Positions 46,327 to 58,260 of a stretch of 64,000 nt of DNA are shown here, piece after piece. A program made the translations under genes and the position numbers. Source of the DNA: Angiostrongylus vasorum (Eukaryota > Nematoda > Chromadorea > Rhabditida > Metastrongylidae). The stretch lies in NCBI GenBank assembly GCA_018806985.1, contig JADANN010000098.1, forward strand, positions 496,001 to 560,000, written 5' to 3'. Under the pieces are notes generated by a model. That model saw only the letters and a list, made by a program, of their open reading frames with translations, was not told the DNA's origin and made no database searches. The number at the start of each line of letters is the position of its first letter. Within the stretch, counting starts at the first letter, position 1.

Positions 46327-46340
46327 TCCAACTACTGAAT

Positions 46341-49300
46341 GTGTAAACCAGTGAAGTGCTTATGTACTTTAGGAAAATATAGAGTGAAAACACCATGAGC
46401 TGATTACTGAAATTTGAGTATTTTACAAACTTCTCATAAGGTTTGGTGAGGAAAATTTTGTCCAGGTGTGAGTACTTCATTAAAGATTTTCATTCGTAGA
46501 GCGCTTGAAAGTAATAGATCTCTACCCTCATGCAAGACACCATGGACATTGGTTAATTACTCGATGTTTTGAAACGTTCTTTGAATTTCGCACTATCTTA
46601 TCGTTGAAAATGATGACGGAATCCTCAAATGATGGCTTTTTATGGCTTATGAGGTTGCCGATGCTAGACAAGGAATGTATCGGAGAAGACCGCCAATCCG
46701 CGATGGCTTCCCTCATCTTAAACCTTATCGAGGAAACTTTGTCGGCTTCGAAACTCTCTAGTTGTTCCGTCCTGAAAGGTCATGTTTAGTGCAAAGAGCA
46801 AAGAAAAGAGACGAAAACTTGTGGTCTGGTTCGACTCTGACACGAGAAATGAATGTTCACACCGAGTTTAGGGACTCTATAAGAAAAAAAAGTTGATTCT
46901 AGAACTCTTCTGAGCAATTTTCCTATTGCTCACCCCCCTTCACTCTGTAACACTGCAAGTAGAGGTGGAAGGATTTCAAGCGGACGCCCACCTAGGTTAG
47001 TTGCTCCTCTGTAGTGATTGTCGTGATGCTGAAGTGATTGTTCCCGATTTATTCTCCTCGATAATGCTAAGAGATGATTTTCATAAAAAAGTTTGTAGAG
47101 CAGAAAAAAGAGAGATATGATCACCATAACCACCAGTAACTTCATTTTTCACGACTCCTGCAATCTGTGGAGGAAAAATGACGCTACCAAGTGCCGGCAG
47201 CGCACTGCTTTTCGCATCCTCATAACCATGCATCAAAAGATGACTCTGTGCAGCTCATGTGGCAATTTTTGTCCCATTATAGGTCAAATAATGTAATTCA
47301 CAACGAACTCCCCTTTTACAGATCTTTTGGCGAAATTGTCGAGGGTGAAATAGGTAGCCAAGATAAAGTAGAAAACCGCTTTATTGATCTCTATCCGTCC
47401 TGCATGAAAATTTGTTTTTTTAGGAAACTCAATGATGGAAATTGGATTCCACTAGTGGCACGACTCATTCAGATATCAATCACATCTATACAAGCAACGT
47501 GTTCGACACCTCAGCATTCTCGCATGCTCGATCATTCTCTACTGAATTTCGTGACTACCTTCTCATTGCAAAGATTCGATTGAGCGAGAAACTGGTAAAC
47601 AAATGTCGTCTTCGTCAAGAAAAAAGCAAGAACTTGCTAATAGAACAACATTCCGAGCGAACGCTTTTTCCTCAGATAACTGCTACATTTACCCTACCGA
47701 ACAATAAGAGCTGTTCGTAGAAAGAGTTAGAAGTCGGCCTTGATTCTTCGAATAAGAAATTTTGGTCGCAACTGGATATTAGCAAAGAATTGGTCGAGAT
47801 TAAATGAAATCCTAATCGTAATTCCTCTACAACAAGCTTTAGAGTGCTAACAATAGATACTAGCTGCAGGAGAAGACAAATCAGAAGTAGTTGTTGGAAG
47901 CAGCTTAAAAGTGAAGCACTTTGAAAGAACACAGAAAAGTTGTGTTTTTCACAGTGCTATTTTCAGACTCACAAACTCCGCCGAAAAGTAACCATGCCCG
48001 ATTCGTCCTGCAAAATTCCAGTTACGACCAACGACATGAAGAGCAGCACAGTCGCAAGACGAGGTAAAATCACAGTCGACTTTCGTTGAACCAGTGCCGC
48101 GAACTAGGCGCAATTCTATCAAACAGCGTGACGAAACGAATCTAATCGGGGTTACAAGTGGAGTCGTATGCATGGCACATACTTCACAGTTGACCAGCGC
48201 CGAAGACTTAATTTATCTACTTTGTTATTCTTTTCATGGGACGCTCTGCGTGAAGTTTACCAAACGTGAGCCACTGGGATGATTGGGAGTTATGGGGCAT
48301 AGGGTTTCACAATAGCATAAGGCATAGGTAAGGTCGCACGATTTTCTTATGTCCTCTCTCACAGTGGTGGTTTGTTTGGCTATAAATGATGTATTAGATT
48401 CTTGTGGAATGGCTCGACTGTGTGCTAAAAAACCTCTATTTCTCTGTGTTGAGCGTTAATCCAAATGCTCCATTCACAGGAAGAACGCAAAGAACATCAT
48501 ACTTTTCGTTTAATGCTATTATGGTTTTGGTAAGAAAGTGCTGAGTGCCGAGTTCTGCAATTTTGGATTAGGTGTAGTCAACGAAAGGATGTCAAGTCCT
48601 CTCAATAGTAATGTACTCTAAAATGTGACCTGAGCCTCTTCAGGGTACTTCTCGTACATTTGATGAGAGGCCTTGATCGAATCAATAATGCACAGTACAA
48701 TACATGCAACCCTTAAAATCCATCTATGCAGAGGAACTTTCACACAAGTGGGTATGAAACCGGATGGTGAATGTCAAGTACCTGCGTCTTAGAACATGCA
48801 CAAATTCCCCCTGTAGTCACTTGTGATCGCGTTACGGTGATTTTCGAGTGAGGTTAGAGTAGCATCTCTTTGCTATCCCATCATTATTTGGAGCAGCTCA
48901 TAGAGGAACACTCTTTTCATGGTCCTGAAGACAGTGTTAGTTGCGACATACTACTTAATAAAGTGAGTGATTGCTTACTGAGCTCCCCCAGTATGGTAAA
49001 GTAGGACATGACCTTATGGTCTCCCTTGTAGGCTATGGCTAGTCAAATTCTTACCATGGACTAGAAGATGAATTGATTGTAAACTGAACGAGTGCACGAT
49101 GGTCACATCTAATAAATACGGTTCCTAACTTCTTGGTCGTGCACTGGCCACTAAATTGCATTTGTTATTCCGGAGATGTATTATTACCTAATTGAATATT
49201 TGCTCCTCTTCACACGGAGTCATTAACACGGATTTTCATTTGTATTAAGCAACAGAAAGAGTCATACTAGGGAGTTTCCAGGCGGCTACCACCAATAGTG

Positions 49301-49794
49301 GCCAGACATGGAAGTTAGAAAGAGCTTTGCTTCCCTGAGTCAAAGATTCTTAGCACTCCCAAGATATTTGTGCATAATTACCCTTCTTGGTTGGTGCCTA
49401 ACTTCTTCCTGTTTCGGATAACCCCAACAGAAGATGAGTCTCATGCTGTGCACCGCTTTTTTAACATTAAGAGAAATCTGCTTGTTTTGTAGTGCGGTAG
49501 AGCATTGAGTGGTTTTGGTGTCTCAAATATGTTGAAGGACTAAGTTGTTTTGGGGTCACATAGTTTATTTTCTGACCACCTGCACCACCTCTCGTTCCTT
49601 TGATTGCCGTATTGCTCGCGCGGGGAACTATAAATCTTCCACTTGCCCTAGCGCATGAAAGAGTAATCCAGAGGGTCTTGTTTACTCTAGAGACTTGCTG
49701 AAAATTGCATTCTTCTTTAAGATCTCTGACGACTCCTGACCATTTAGGCATGGGCTTCCTGCTGCGCTTCGAATCCCGAGGAAACCAGCTGCTA
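46341..49794. other. Long stretch without recognised gene or repeat
   Basis: A 43-codon exon-like stretch at about 47455-47596 on + ends at a GTAAAC donor, but nothing joins to it. Other frames (46505-46789, 47191-47583, 49467-49751) have no support. Confidence 0.35.
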
Positions 49795-49975
49795 ACTCTT
49801 TTGGTGTGGTGGTGAGCGCGCTACTCCCTGGAAAGGACAATAGCGCGTTCGTTCCCCACCATAGGCACCTGCGGTCCAGAGTTTGCAAATATCTCAGCAT
49901 CATTAAAGTTATATTTCGCAACGCATACCCTGCCGCTAAAAAAAGAGTAGGCCGTAAATAATAAGTTAAAATTGC
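49795..49975 (+). repeat. Family C element, right arm only
   Basis: GGTGTGGTGGTGAGCGCGCT, GGAAAGGACAATAGCGCG, TTCGTTCCCCACC, then the tail AAAAAGAGTAGGCCGTAAAT. Confidence 0.7.
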
Positions 49976-50039
49976 TAACTCTTTTTTGTTCATCATTGTC
50001 CATGTGAATTTCAGTCGAAACTACTTTATTTTAGTCATT

Positions 50040-51800
50040 AGCAACTCTACTTACCATCGATGTTGTTGAAAAGGACATGTTCCCAGAAGGCGGTTGGTGG
50101 TCCAAATAAATCTCAATTCATGGTGATTTCTAAACTCCACTTCCTGCACTTTGCGGCTGCTTTCCGCGAAAGATGCCTTTTTTCGTGAAGGAGGCGATGT
50201 TCCGATACTGTGTAGGATTTTTAGCGAGTAGCGACATCGTTTAAGCAAAATCTTCGGTTTGCCACTTTTTTTCTGCTTTTACACCACACCTCTTTCACAC
50301 CTGCTGTGCACTTCTTGCATCCGATTCGTCTTCTCACATCCATCGTCAACAGAGGTCTTCGAACTCATGTTTTTTCTTGCGTATATTCGGTTGCTGCTTG
50401 AGGATTTTCCTTTCGTCGTGAATATCGTCGAGTGCTGGCTGAGTCCATCCTCCCCGGACTGCTGAGATATCCGGGCTAAGGCTTTCCAACTTGGATTCTG
50501 GAAAGTGAAGTATTCCCATGCTTTCCCAAACACCCCCATTCCGGAAACACTCTATCGAGCGGCGCTCCCTTTACTGGATTCGGCTCGATGTTTAAGAACA
50601 TCCACATCGCAAAAACGATCGATTTGGGACAATCGACACGGATCAAAGCGGCTTTGAGGAAGTCAAAGGCGCCTAAACGTTGGCCGAACAGAAGTTTTTT
50701 ATACGAACCTCGTGTTATCTCAATCATATAAAAAATTATTGCTTATTCTTACCGGATTTCAGTAATAGTCGGTTTCTAGAGCATTTTCGAACAAGATTGC
50801 TACCAATTTCTCGATCACGCAAGGTGAGAGGTTTTGTGGGCCCAAAGGTAGAGGGATTGAACCACCACTGTGATCATGATAATCGGGATCACTATCACTG
50901 CCCTACCAGCCCGTTTTGATTTGCTATAACGTGGTCTATTTCATTACGGCGCTCTTCATTGGAGAGTACCACGTTCAACGTTGAGAGTGGGTCCTATGAA
51001 ATTAAGAGTTACTACCGCTGGCTTTGCTCATCGTGATGAACCAAGACAGGTACTTACCCAGCGTGCTTCACTCTAACCTGTTGATTTCTATGTGAGGTTT
51101 TTCAAACATTCTTGTGGGTCCAGTCTTAGCGTTAAAATCGACAATGATGTCTTCAAGGAATGTACGGCTTTCTCTGTAGAACTTGGCATCCTTATATTAC
51201 GCTTCGATTTCTTTGTCATAGCTTGGTATTGGTGCATAGACGGCGATGATTGTCGAACAGGTATTATTGATTCACATCTCTTCGATCGTATACTTCCGAT
51301 TTGGTTTGTTGGTTGTTCAAATGAATCGATGTTCATGGTGAAACTCGTGTTGAGATGTACGCCGACGCGGCAGACTCCTTTATTGTCTCATGTTTCTAGG
51401 AACGGTTCTTCCTCGGTATTATAGATGAAATTAAAAGGGCGACGCCTGTTCGTCTTGGTAGGTAGGATGACATTGTGCCAAATCCTCTTTGCTTCCATTA
51501 ACAGGTCATCAACGGGAGGCTCAGATGCAATTTGAAGGTAGTGCAGGTCACCACCCTAGTCCTTCCAAATGTACTCAACCTAGAATGGTCCCGAGGAATT
51601 AGCAGCTTTTCCGTATTCGCCTTTGCCGACACTGCCATATCAAACGCTTTTTTCAAGACGAGGAGATGTCCATCCTTTGGTTCTATTTGTACTTCAGGGT
51701 AGCTCGATATCTCTTTTAGTCCGCCTTTAACCACCCATGCACCAACTTTTGACGCGGCCTATAACCTCGGGAGCGACCAAGCAACCGACTAGAGATACCG
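50040..51800 (-). mobile_element. RTE-like LINE endonuclease fragment, degenerate
   Basis: Pieces of the same endonuclease region as 35.7-36.2 kb: around 51120-51240 a broken Tyr/Asp nuclease segment with TLRLDPQECLKNLT (phage-like drift of the DFNAKIGPRRT block), and at 50051-50248 the block ending YSLKILHSIGTSPPSRKKAS, parallel to 35737-35988. Disrupted throughout, and a B2 piece is inserted at 50280-50480. Confidence 0.5.
50280..50490 (-). repeat. Family B2 SINE body fragment
   Basis: TTGCTGCTTGAGGATTTTCC is the complement of the B2 signature CCTCAAGCAGCAGC. Inserted in the RTE-like fragment. Confidence 0.5.
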
Positions 51801-52087
51801 GAGAGCTCTGTTTTTGATATTTATTGAAAAAATCTTACACCTGCAATTACTGGCTTGCTTCTTCAACGTACGTATCCCAATTCTGGGATTTCGGTACTCA
51901 ACATGAAAATTTTCTGAGTCGTGCTTTAACAAAGATAAACTCTGGTTGTGATCTCCAGTGAGAAAGCAATTATTTATTTTTTACACAAAGACGTCTTGCC
52001 ATATTTTGAACAGTATTTAACACTACATCAAAAAAATAATGGTTATTCGCGATCGACTGGTTTAAATTCCGTATAAATCAATAGAAG

Positions 52088-52355
52088 GATAAAGCTCTCG
52101 GCGTTGATCAATCCCTGAGGGATGCGTCATGCATTCGACTTCATTAGGTATCGTTGGAGGTGATTGAATGCATATCTGGCCTTTACAATGACTCGCGGTG
52201 GCCTACCGATGTGTCCAGCCAGTGCTGCTATCTTCCCAGACAAGTCTGGTACCAATTCGCCGACTCCGGAGGGATGGAAGGGCCATGGGCGTGAAGATCG
52301 ATTTCACGTGCGCGTCGCAGTGGGCGCTTCAAACCACTGCGCCGCACGCGCCACA
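52088..52355 (-). repeat. Family B SINE
   Basis: Tail AGGATAAAGCTCTCGGCG, body near consensus, head GGCGCGTGCGGCGCAGTGG on -. One of the best preserved. Confidence 0.75.
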
Positions 52356-52504
52356 AATTCCATAAGCAGCATATTTTATGGTGAGGACGTACTGATAACC
52401 AAGAAATTCTGCATACTGGATAACAGTTTTGGATAGTGAACTAAGCAGGAGAACAAACGCACTCGTAGCTTCGAATCATCTTCCAGTTTGGTTCTAAACA
52501 CTCT

Positions 52505-52900
52505 TGGCTTTTTTTCACCTTTTTACTTGCTGCCTACTCTTTTTGATGGCAGGGTAAATTGCGAAATATAACTTTCAACGAAGCTGAGATATTTGCAAAA
52601 CTCTGGACCGTAGGTGCCTATGGTGGGGAACGAACGCGCTATTGTCCTTTCCGGGGAGTAACGCGTTCACCACCACACCATGCGGGTCCTTCGTTTCGTC
52701 TGTCTCTCAGCTAGTTCTATCGATCTTTTTGCCATCAGCAATCACCCGTCAACGGTATTGATCTGGGGAGCCCAAATCGGCATTGAACCCAGTTAAGCTG
52801 AAATTTACTCCCCGGAAAGGACAATAGCGCGTTCGTTCCCCACCATTGGGACCTGCGGTCCAGAGTTTTGGAAATATCTCAGCTTCGTTGAAAGTTATTC
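52505..52900. repeat. Family C inverted pair, most complete
   Basis: Tail TTTACTTGCTGCCTACTC, left head 52575-52690 (sense -), inner segment 52695-52800, right head 52803-52885 (sense +) ending CAGCTTCGTTGAAAGTTAT. Confidence 0.75.
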
Positions 52901-53099
52901 TTGGCTTTATTGTAACACCGCATAAAAAACTCGATGCCATGAAACATGAACACATGAAAAATATGAAGGAAAGCTGTACCGATTTTCTACTGAGGTTTTT
53001 TTTGTTTGCGAGTTGTCAGAATGGCCATACCAAGCGACTGCTTTACATGAAGATTTCAGTGTTTTGGTTAACTCAAGCTATTCAGAATCGCTACTTAAA

Positions 53100-53395
53100 G
53101 ACGGATAAAAGGATAAAGTTCTCGTCGTTTAACAAACCTTGAGGGATGAAGATTCGGATTCAAAGTATTCGACTTCATTAAGTATCGTTTAGAAGTGATT
53201 GAATGCATAGCTGACCTTCACAAGGACTCGCGGTGGCCTACTGATGTATCGAGCCAGTGCTGCTATCCTCCTAGACCAGTCTGGTACCAATTTGCTGCCC
53301 CTTGAGAGATGGAAGGCTCGGTGGGCTTGGGACACGGGGATCGATCCCATGTGTATTACAGAGCGCCTCCGACCACTGCGCTGCACGCGCCCCTT
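53100..53395 (-). repeat. Family B SINE
   Basis: Tail GGATAAAGTTCTCGTCG, body CTACTGATGTATCGAGCC, B box GGGATCGATCCC, head GCGCGTGCAGCGCAGTGG. Confidence 0.75.
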
Positions 53396-53604
53396 ATCCC
53401 TATTTAGTAATCATTAATGTTCTTATGAAAAATAGGATAAAGCTATGAAATGAAGAATTACAGAATGGTGTACAAAACGAATCATAGAAAACCAGTGTAA
53501 AAAATGCTACTGACTACGACTCTGTAGAGCTTTCGTGAAACTCTCTTACTTCATTTTTGAGGCCTTTTCAAGTGTAATTCTAAGTGATCGTTACTTAATG
53601 GACG

Positions 53605-53623
53605 TCTCTCTCTCTCTCTCTCT
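53605..53623. repeat. (CT)n microsatellite
   Basis: Nine to ten CT units. Confidence 0.9.
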
Positions 53624-54340
53624 AACTAAAGATCTTCTTTGCACTTTAGAAAAGTGAGAGCAAGTGGGTGAAAATGACGTTAAACGTTCACAACCAAGAT
53701 AGCTGAGGAGCGCTGTTGTTTAACAGTCGGCAAGTTTCCGTATACAGTGTTCACATTCCTTCTTCCCGTATTACTTCTACTCCAACCATGCCTCCCAAAT
53801 AGTGTTTTATATATTTTACATGCATCTGTATAACCTGACTTCATGCGCTGTCCGTGATCCAGCACTTCTTTCATTCGGTTCGTTGTACAGCATCCGTATT
53901 CCATGAAGGTGTTCGAATTAAGTGTGGGTCGGCTGCCTCTTGTGGATTTTTGTCTCCTTCATGAATGTTGTTAAATACTAGCCATGCGTTATTCTCGACT
54001 GCGAGCATTTCTCACAGAAATGCGATACCAACTTGCTGACTCAAACGGGATGAAAAACTTAATTCAATCAACTGGAATCCAACCAGACACCATTCCCGTG
54101 TTCACCGCGTCTCCAACTACCACTTGTCCCTTGACACTGGGTATTGGTGGAACATTCTTTAACACTAATTTTATTGATATGTTCAGTGGGGTGAACTTTT
54201 ATTGAGACTCCATACGAACAAAGTAGATGTCCAACTTCCAAGCGCAAAAGCGGGTTAGAAAAAAGATATGCTTTTTATTCAAAAAAAGTTCTTCGAGACA
54301 ATGACAGACATTCACCGTCAATCACCTGATTAATGAGACG
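53624..54340. other. Mostly unrecognised; B2 remnant
   Basis: On -, about 53840-53900, CAACGAACCGAATGAAAGAA resembles the B2 3' end. No gene seen. Confidence 0.35.
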
Positions 54341-54590
54341 TTATTCTTTATTCACGAGCAAGCTGACGTTTCGGCGGATTTCGCCTTCCTCAGAGCCTGG
54401 AAAGGTCAAGTTGACAGCAATCTATTCGGCCAAACACCTCCATAACCAAACATAGAAAACGCTGAACCAAGATTTCAATCACATTGAACACAGAATTCAC
54501 ATGGAAGCGTAATGTGCCCCTCTCATCAGAATAATAGATTTATACATTGTCCAATATCACGCGTGATAATGAGGCATTCTTCCCTGCTGT
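54341..54590 (-). repeat. pLTR, 3' copy of the Penelope element
   Basis: Direct repeat of 57257-57571, running from the T-rich left edge through the hammerhead core into the last GIY-YIG codons. About 70 bases present in the other copy (near 57415-57480) are missing here. Confidence 0.75.
54361..54397 (-). ncRNA. Type I hammerhead ribozyme, intact core
   Basis: On the - strand: stem I strand GGCU, core CUGAGGA, stem II GGCG-AAAUC-CGCC, core GAAA, then CGUC and stem I return AGCU. Predicted cleavage is 3' of the C at 54365. Stem III is A-C/G-U with no loop, so activity probably needs pairing of two copies, as reported for Penelope hammerheads. Confidence 0.8.
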
Positions 54591-57256
54591 TCATTTTTCG
54601 GATTTCTGGAATTGATCCAGAACGCCTCGAGAGTTTTGCGCGCTTGTGTTCGCGATTCCCGTGCGAGGATCGTGACCTGTACTTCAAAGTCCTCTTCGTT
54701 GTGTCTCTGCGTCCTATGTCTGCCTAGCGGGGTATTTGGTTTACGTTTACCGACTAGGAGTTCTTTTATGCGGACACAGAGGGGTCTGCCCGTTTCGCCA
54801 ATGTATTCGTCTCCGCATATCTTACAGGAGATCAGATAAACTGTACCCGAGCTCATGCAATCACCGTCTCTACCATTAGGGGCAAATTCTGCAATTTTGC
54901 GTTGCACATAGACCGTCATATAGGCGGTTACGAACCAGCTGGCGCCTAGGAGTACTCGGTGGTATTTCAACGACCCTTACCGAATCCTTAAGACCAGCCC
55001 TTCTCAAGCAGCGTTTTATAGCTGCACTTACATCATTTGAGATGAAGGGTAGGATAAACGCGACCATTTTATTGCTAGAGCTGTCGTTTGGAGGCCTAGA
55101 TTTTGCTCCACACCTGTTCCGAGCTACAGTTTCGTAGCCATTAGAAATGGCTATTTGTCGCGCCAAGTTTCGGGGCTCCTCTCTCTGCTCTCTTCCCGTG
55201 CACACGTTGGTTGCTGTTCGAAACATGTTTCTTACAAGGGCCCTTTTCGTGTGAGAGGGGTGAGAGGAGAGGTGATGAACCAAGATGTTTTTACTACTTG
55301 GCCTTCGGTACCACTTTGTAATGTAGCCATTTTCTGATAGGTTAATTTGGACGTTCAGGAATGGAAGCCAGTTTTTTTTCGGTTTCTCTCAGGGTAAACT
55401 TGAAATACTCCGACTGTTCATTCAACAACTCGAAACATTTGTCCATTTCCTCTTGTGTTCAGCAAAGGACAAAACAGTCACCTGTATATCTACAGTAGAG
55501 TAACGGCCCGAGTCACTGGCGCTTCCACCTTAGACATAAACGCAATGGCAGGACTTGGTGCCGAGTCACTGTCCCATTGCCAACCCTTTTATTTGAGCGT
55601 AGTACTTTCCGGACCATCTGATGGTTGAGCAGCTCAAGCATTCTTTTAAGAGTGCCATCAACTGCTCTATCTTGAAGCCATACATGTTTATTTCTCCTTC
55701 GTGTCGCATCAGGAGTTCGAATATGGCTTGCATTGCGGAGTCATTCGACACGTTTGTGTAAAGGGCGCTAACGTCGAACGACTCCATCACGTACGCGCTG
55801 CTGGGTTGCGCAGTACGTAGACGATCCAGAAACGTCTGGGTATTCGTAAGATGGGCTGGAATATGTTTCAACAACTGGGTAAATATTAGGGATAACAACC
55901 ATATTATCCTATCCGTTGGCCCGTCTACACAGCTAATCATTGCTCTAACCTTAAACAATGATGGATCGGTAGACGCAAGATCATTGCTGGATACTAGCTT
56001 ATGAGTTTTTTATAAGCAAGTACAAGACGGGACATGTTGGCAAGTCAACTTTCAGTTGAGGGATAAGTGATGGTTTTAAATCAGCAGCCCTTGCCATTTT
56101 GACCCATTCGTAGTTCAGTTTTCGGTATTTACTTTTAAACTCCTTCTCAGATGATGGACGATAAAGTGAAGAATCTTCAAGATGCTTTTTCGTTATCTCG
56201 ACATCTAACTGAGGGGGAATTACGACAAACTCTCCATCCTTATCACTAACGGATAGTCTTATGTTTTTCAATCTTGTCAGCTCTCGTACCTCTCGCATAC
56301 CACGTTTTTGCACTGCAGTGAGGTTTGAGCTGTATCTTTCGCGCGATAGTGATTAAGGACTTTGAAAGTTTCATTAACATCCGTAACATTTAACATTGAA
56401 ATTTAACATCAAGTTCATTCCTGTGCTCTTGTTGTCTAAAGAACGGCTGAGGAAATGGTGCTATTGGTAGGGCCCCCCACTTGGTGTTGTTCGCACTTAT
56501 TCTGCGTTTCATCTCCAGCTTTTTTACGGAAGTTATCTTGAAGTTCATGTAAACTACATGCGACCCTACGCAAGATTACCTTAGAAATGGGTTCAGATGT
56601 TGAGAAACTTGGCCCCAATCCCAACAACGAGCGCGCACCGTCAGGGAGAGTCGTGCCTCCTAACACGGTTAGCTTTCTTCCCTAAACATTATTTTTCCTA
56701 CTGTGACCTGTTTGATGTTCGTTAGCGGTTTTCTGTGCCCTCTTGAAGCCATGTTATGCGATTTACTCAAAAGGTCTTCGAATTTTCTGCGCAAAGTTAC
56801 TTTAGCATTAGACCTAATAGAGTTGCAAATCAACACTGACCTACCCACTATTCTCCTCCAGAGGCGATCCTCCAAATACTGAGCACAAAAGTTTTCCTTC
56901 GTCTCACACTTCTTCCACTTGACGAACATCTCGTTTTGTCGGCTTCGTAGAGAGGTGCGTAGTACTCGCAATTCGATGTCCAGTACTCGGCGACTATCCT
57001 CTGGTAGTCCGCATACATCGCGTAGTCGTCTTCGTTTAATGAAGTTCGGGACGATTCCGTGTTTTAGACAGCGGCGGAGAAAGTGCATTGACTATCGAGC
57101 TAAGACGGTCTTTTGTCTCAGTGACAGCGCTTCTTTTACAATATCGTGCTGGTACGTCTCGTAATAAATCCCACGTCCGACTTTCTATTAACCCTGGCAT
57201 TGATCAAGTAATTCTTTGTATTCTTGATGAGCAAACACGAGGTGTTATTTTTGTTC

Positions 57257-57571
57257 TTTATTCACGAATAAGCTGACGTTTCGGCGGATTTCGCCTTCCT
57301 CAGAGCCTGGAAAGGTCAAGTTGACAGCAATCTATTCGGCCAAACACCTCCATAACCAAGTAGAGAAAACGCTAAATCTAGCTTTCAATCACATTAAACA
57401 CAGAATAGCTTCTTTGCACACTCACCGCTTTCTGTGAGTCTTCCACTGAATATGTCGTGTGGAGACCAACCTCACAGAATTCATATGGAAGCGTGATGTG
57501 CCCCTCTCATCAGAATAATAGGTTTATATATTGTCCAATATCACGCATGATAATGAGGCATTCTTCCCTAC
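57257..57571 (-). repeat. pLTR, 5' copy of the Penelope element
   Basis: Direct repeat of 54341-54590, ending abruptly at 57571 inside what would be the GIY-YIG tail of a preceding tandem unit. Confidence 0.75.
57271..57307 (-). ncRNA. Type I hammerhead ribozyme, intact core
   Basis: Core identical to that at 54361-54397 (GGCU, CUGAGGA, GGCG/CGCC stem II, GAAA, CGUC, AGCU). Predicted cleavage is 3' of the C at 57275. The two cores are 2910 bp apart in the same orientation. Confidence 0.8.
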
Positions 57572-58049
57572 CTCGAGACCGTTGATATTAATAGCAGCCA
57601 GCAACCTGCTGACAACGAACGGAACTGGTTGCATGGAACAGCCCACATGGTGACGGGAACACCACTGACGTTGACAAATGGTTGACTCTTCTGATTGGTG
57701 TGCACGTAGAAACAATTAGAAAGAGAACGGCTAAATCGATACGAAACTTTAAGCGAAAGTTATAGAGGAACTCTTTGGCATAAAAAAACGAAGTACTGAG
57801 GGTCTGAAAATGGTGGAATTGGAGCACTTTGCATAAATCGGTGCTGTCAAACGAATTCACTTCCTAACATAGATCTCACTATAGTAGTGAGTGTCGATTA
57901 GGGATAGGGATGGTGAACTTCACCATTCCCAGAATCTGCTTGGATGCTGTGAATACGCACATTGTTGAAATATGAAATCTATTGACTGCTTAAGATAATT
58001 TGCAAAGAAGTGCATCAAATAAGCGCCGTCAAATCATGGCACAGTAAAA
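57572..58049. other. No feature recognised
   Basis: Flank of the Penelope element. Confidence 0.4.
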
Positions 58050-58260
58050 AAAACGATAAAGCTGTGGCGTTGATCAATCTCTGAGGGATGCGCCATGCAT
58101 TTGACTTCATCAAGCATCGTTTGGAGGTGATAGAACCCACATCTGGCCTTTACAATGTCTCAACTGCTTTCCTCGCAGACAGTTTGGTATCAACTTGCCC
58201 ACCCCAGAGGGATAGAAGGCTTGGTGGGCCGTGGGCCGCTATGGCACAGTGGACAAAAAA
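58050..58260 (-). repeat. Family B SINE, internally deleted
   Basis: Tail GATAAAGCTGTGGCG and middle block; the head is cut near 58250 (GCCATAGCGG on -). Confidence 0.6.

Larger units (their letters stand above)
54341..57571 (-). mobile_element. Penelope-like retroelement with RT, GIY-YIG and direct pLTR repeats (inactive)
   Basis: On the - strand, fragments in different frames read, from 57088 down to 54557, as one PLE polyprotein. They are an N-terminal region (56669-57088); a pre-RT segment (55999-56313: VSDKDGEFVVIPPQ); RT motifs (55566-55958: FDVSALYTNVS, then IKGLAMGQ); a linker (54876-55283: LPFISNDVSAAIKR, CRICP); and a GIY-YIG endonuclease (54557-54970: VYLISCKICG, YIGETGRPLCVR). 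The RT catalytic box after GLAMGQ reads YTGD with a nearby stop, so the element is dead; several frameshifts agree. The same sequence recurs in direct orientation at 54341-54590 and 57257-57571, the partial tandem pLTR layout of PLEs, with a hammerhead core in each. Confidence 0.85.

Noticed and set aside
47442..47720. 92-codon frame on +
   Set aside because: Contains one exon-like stretch with a GTAAAC donor but no partner exon, family match or start.
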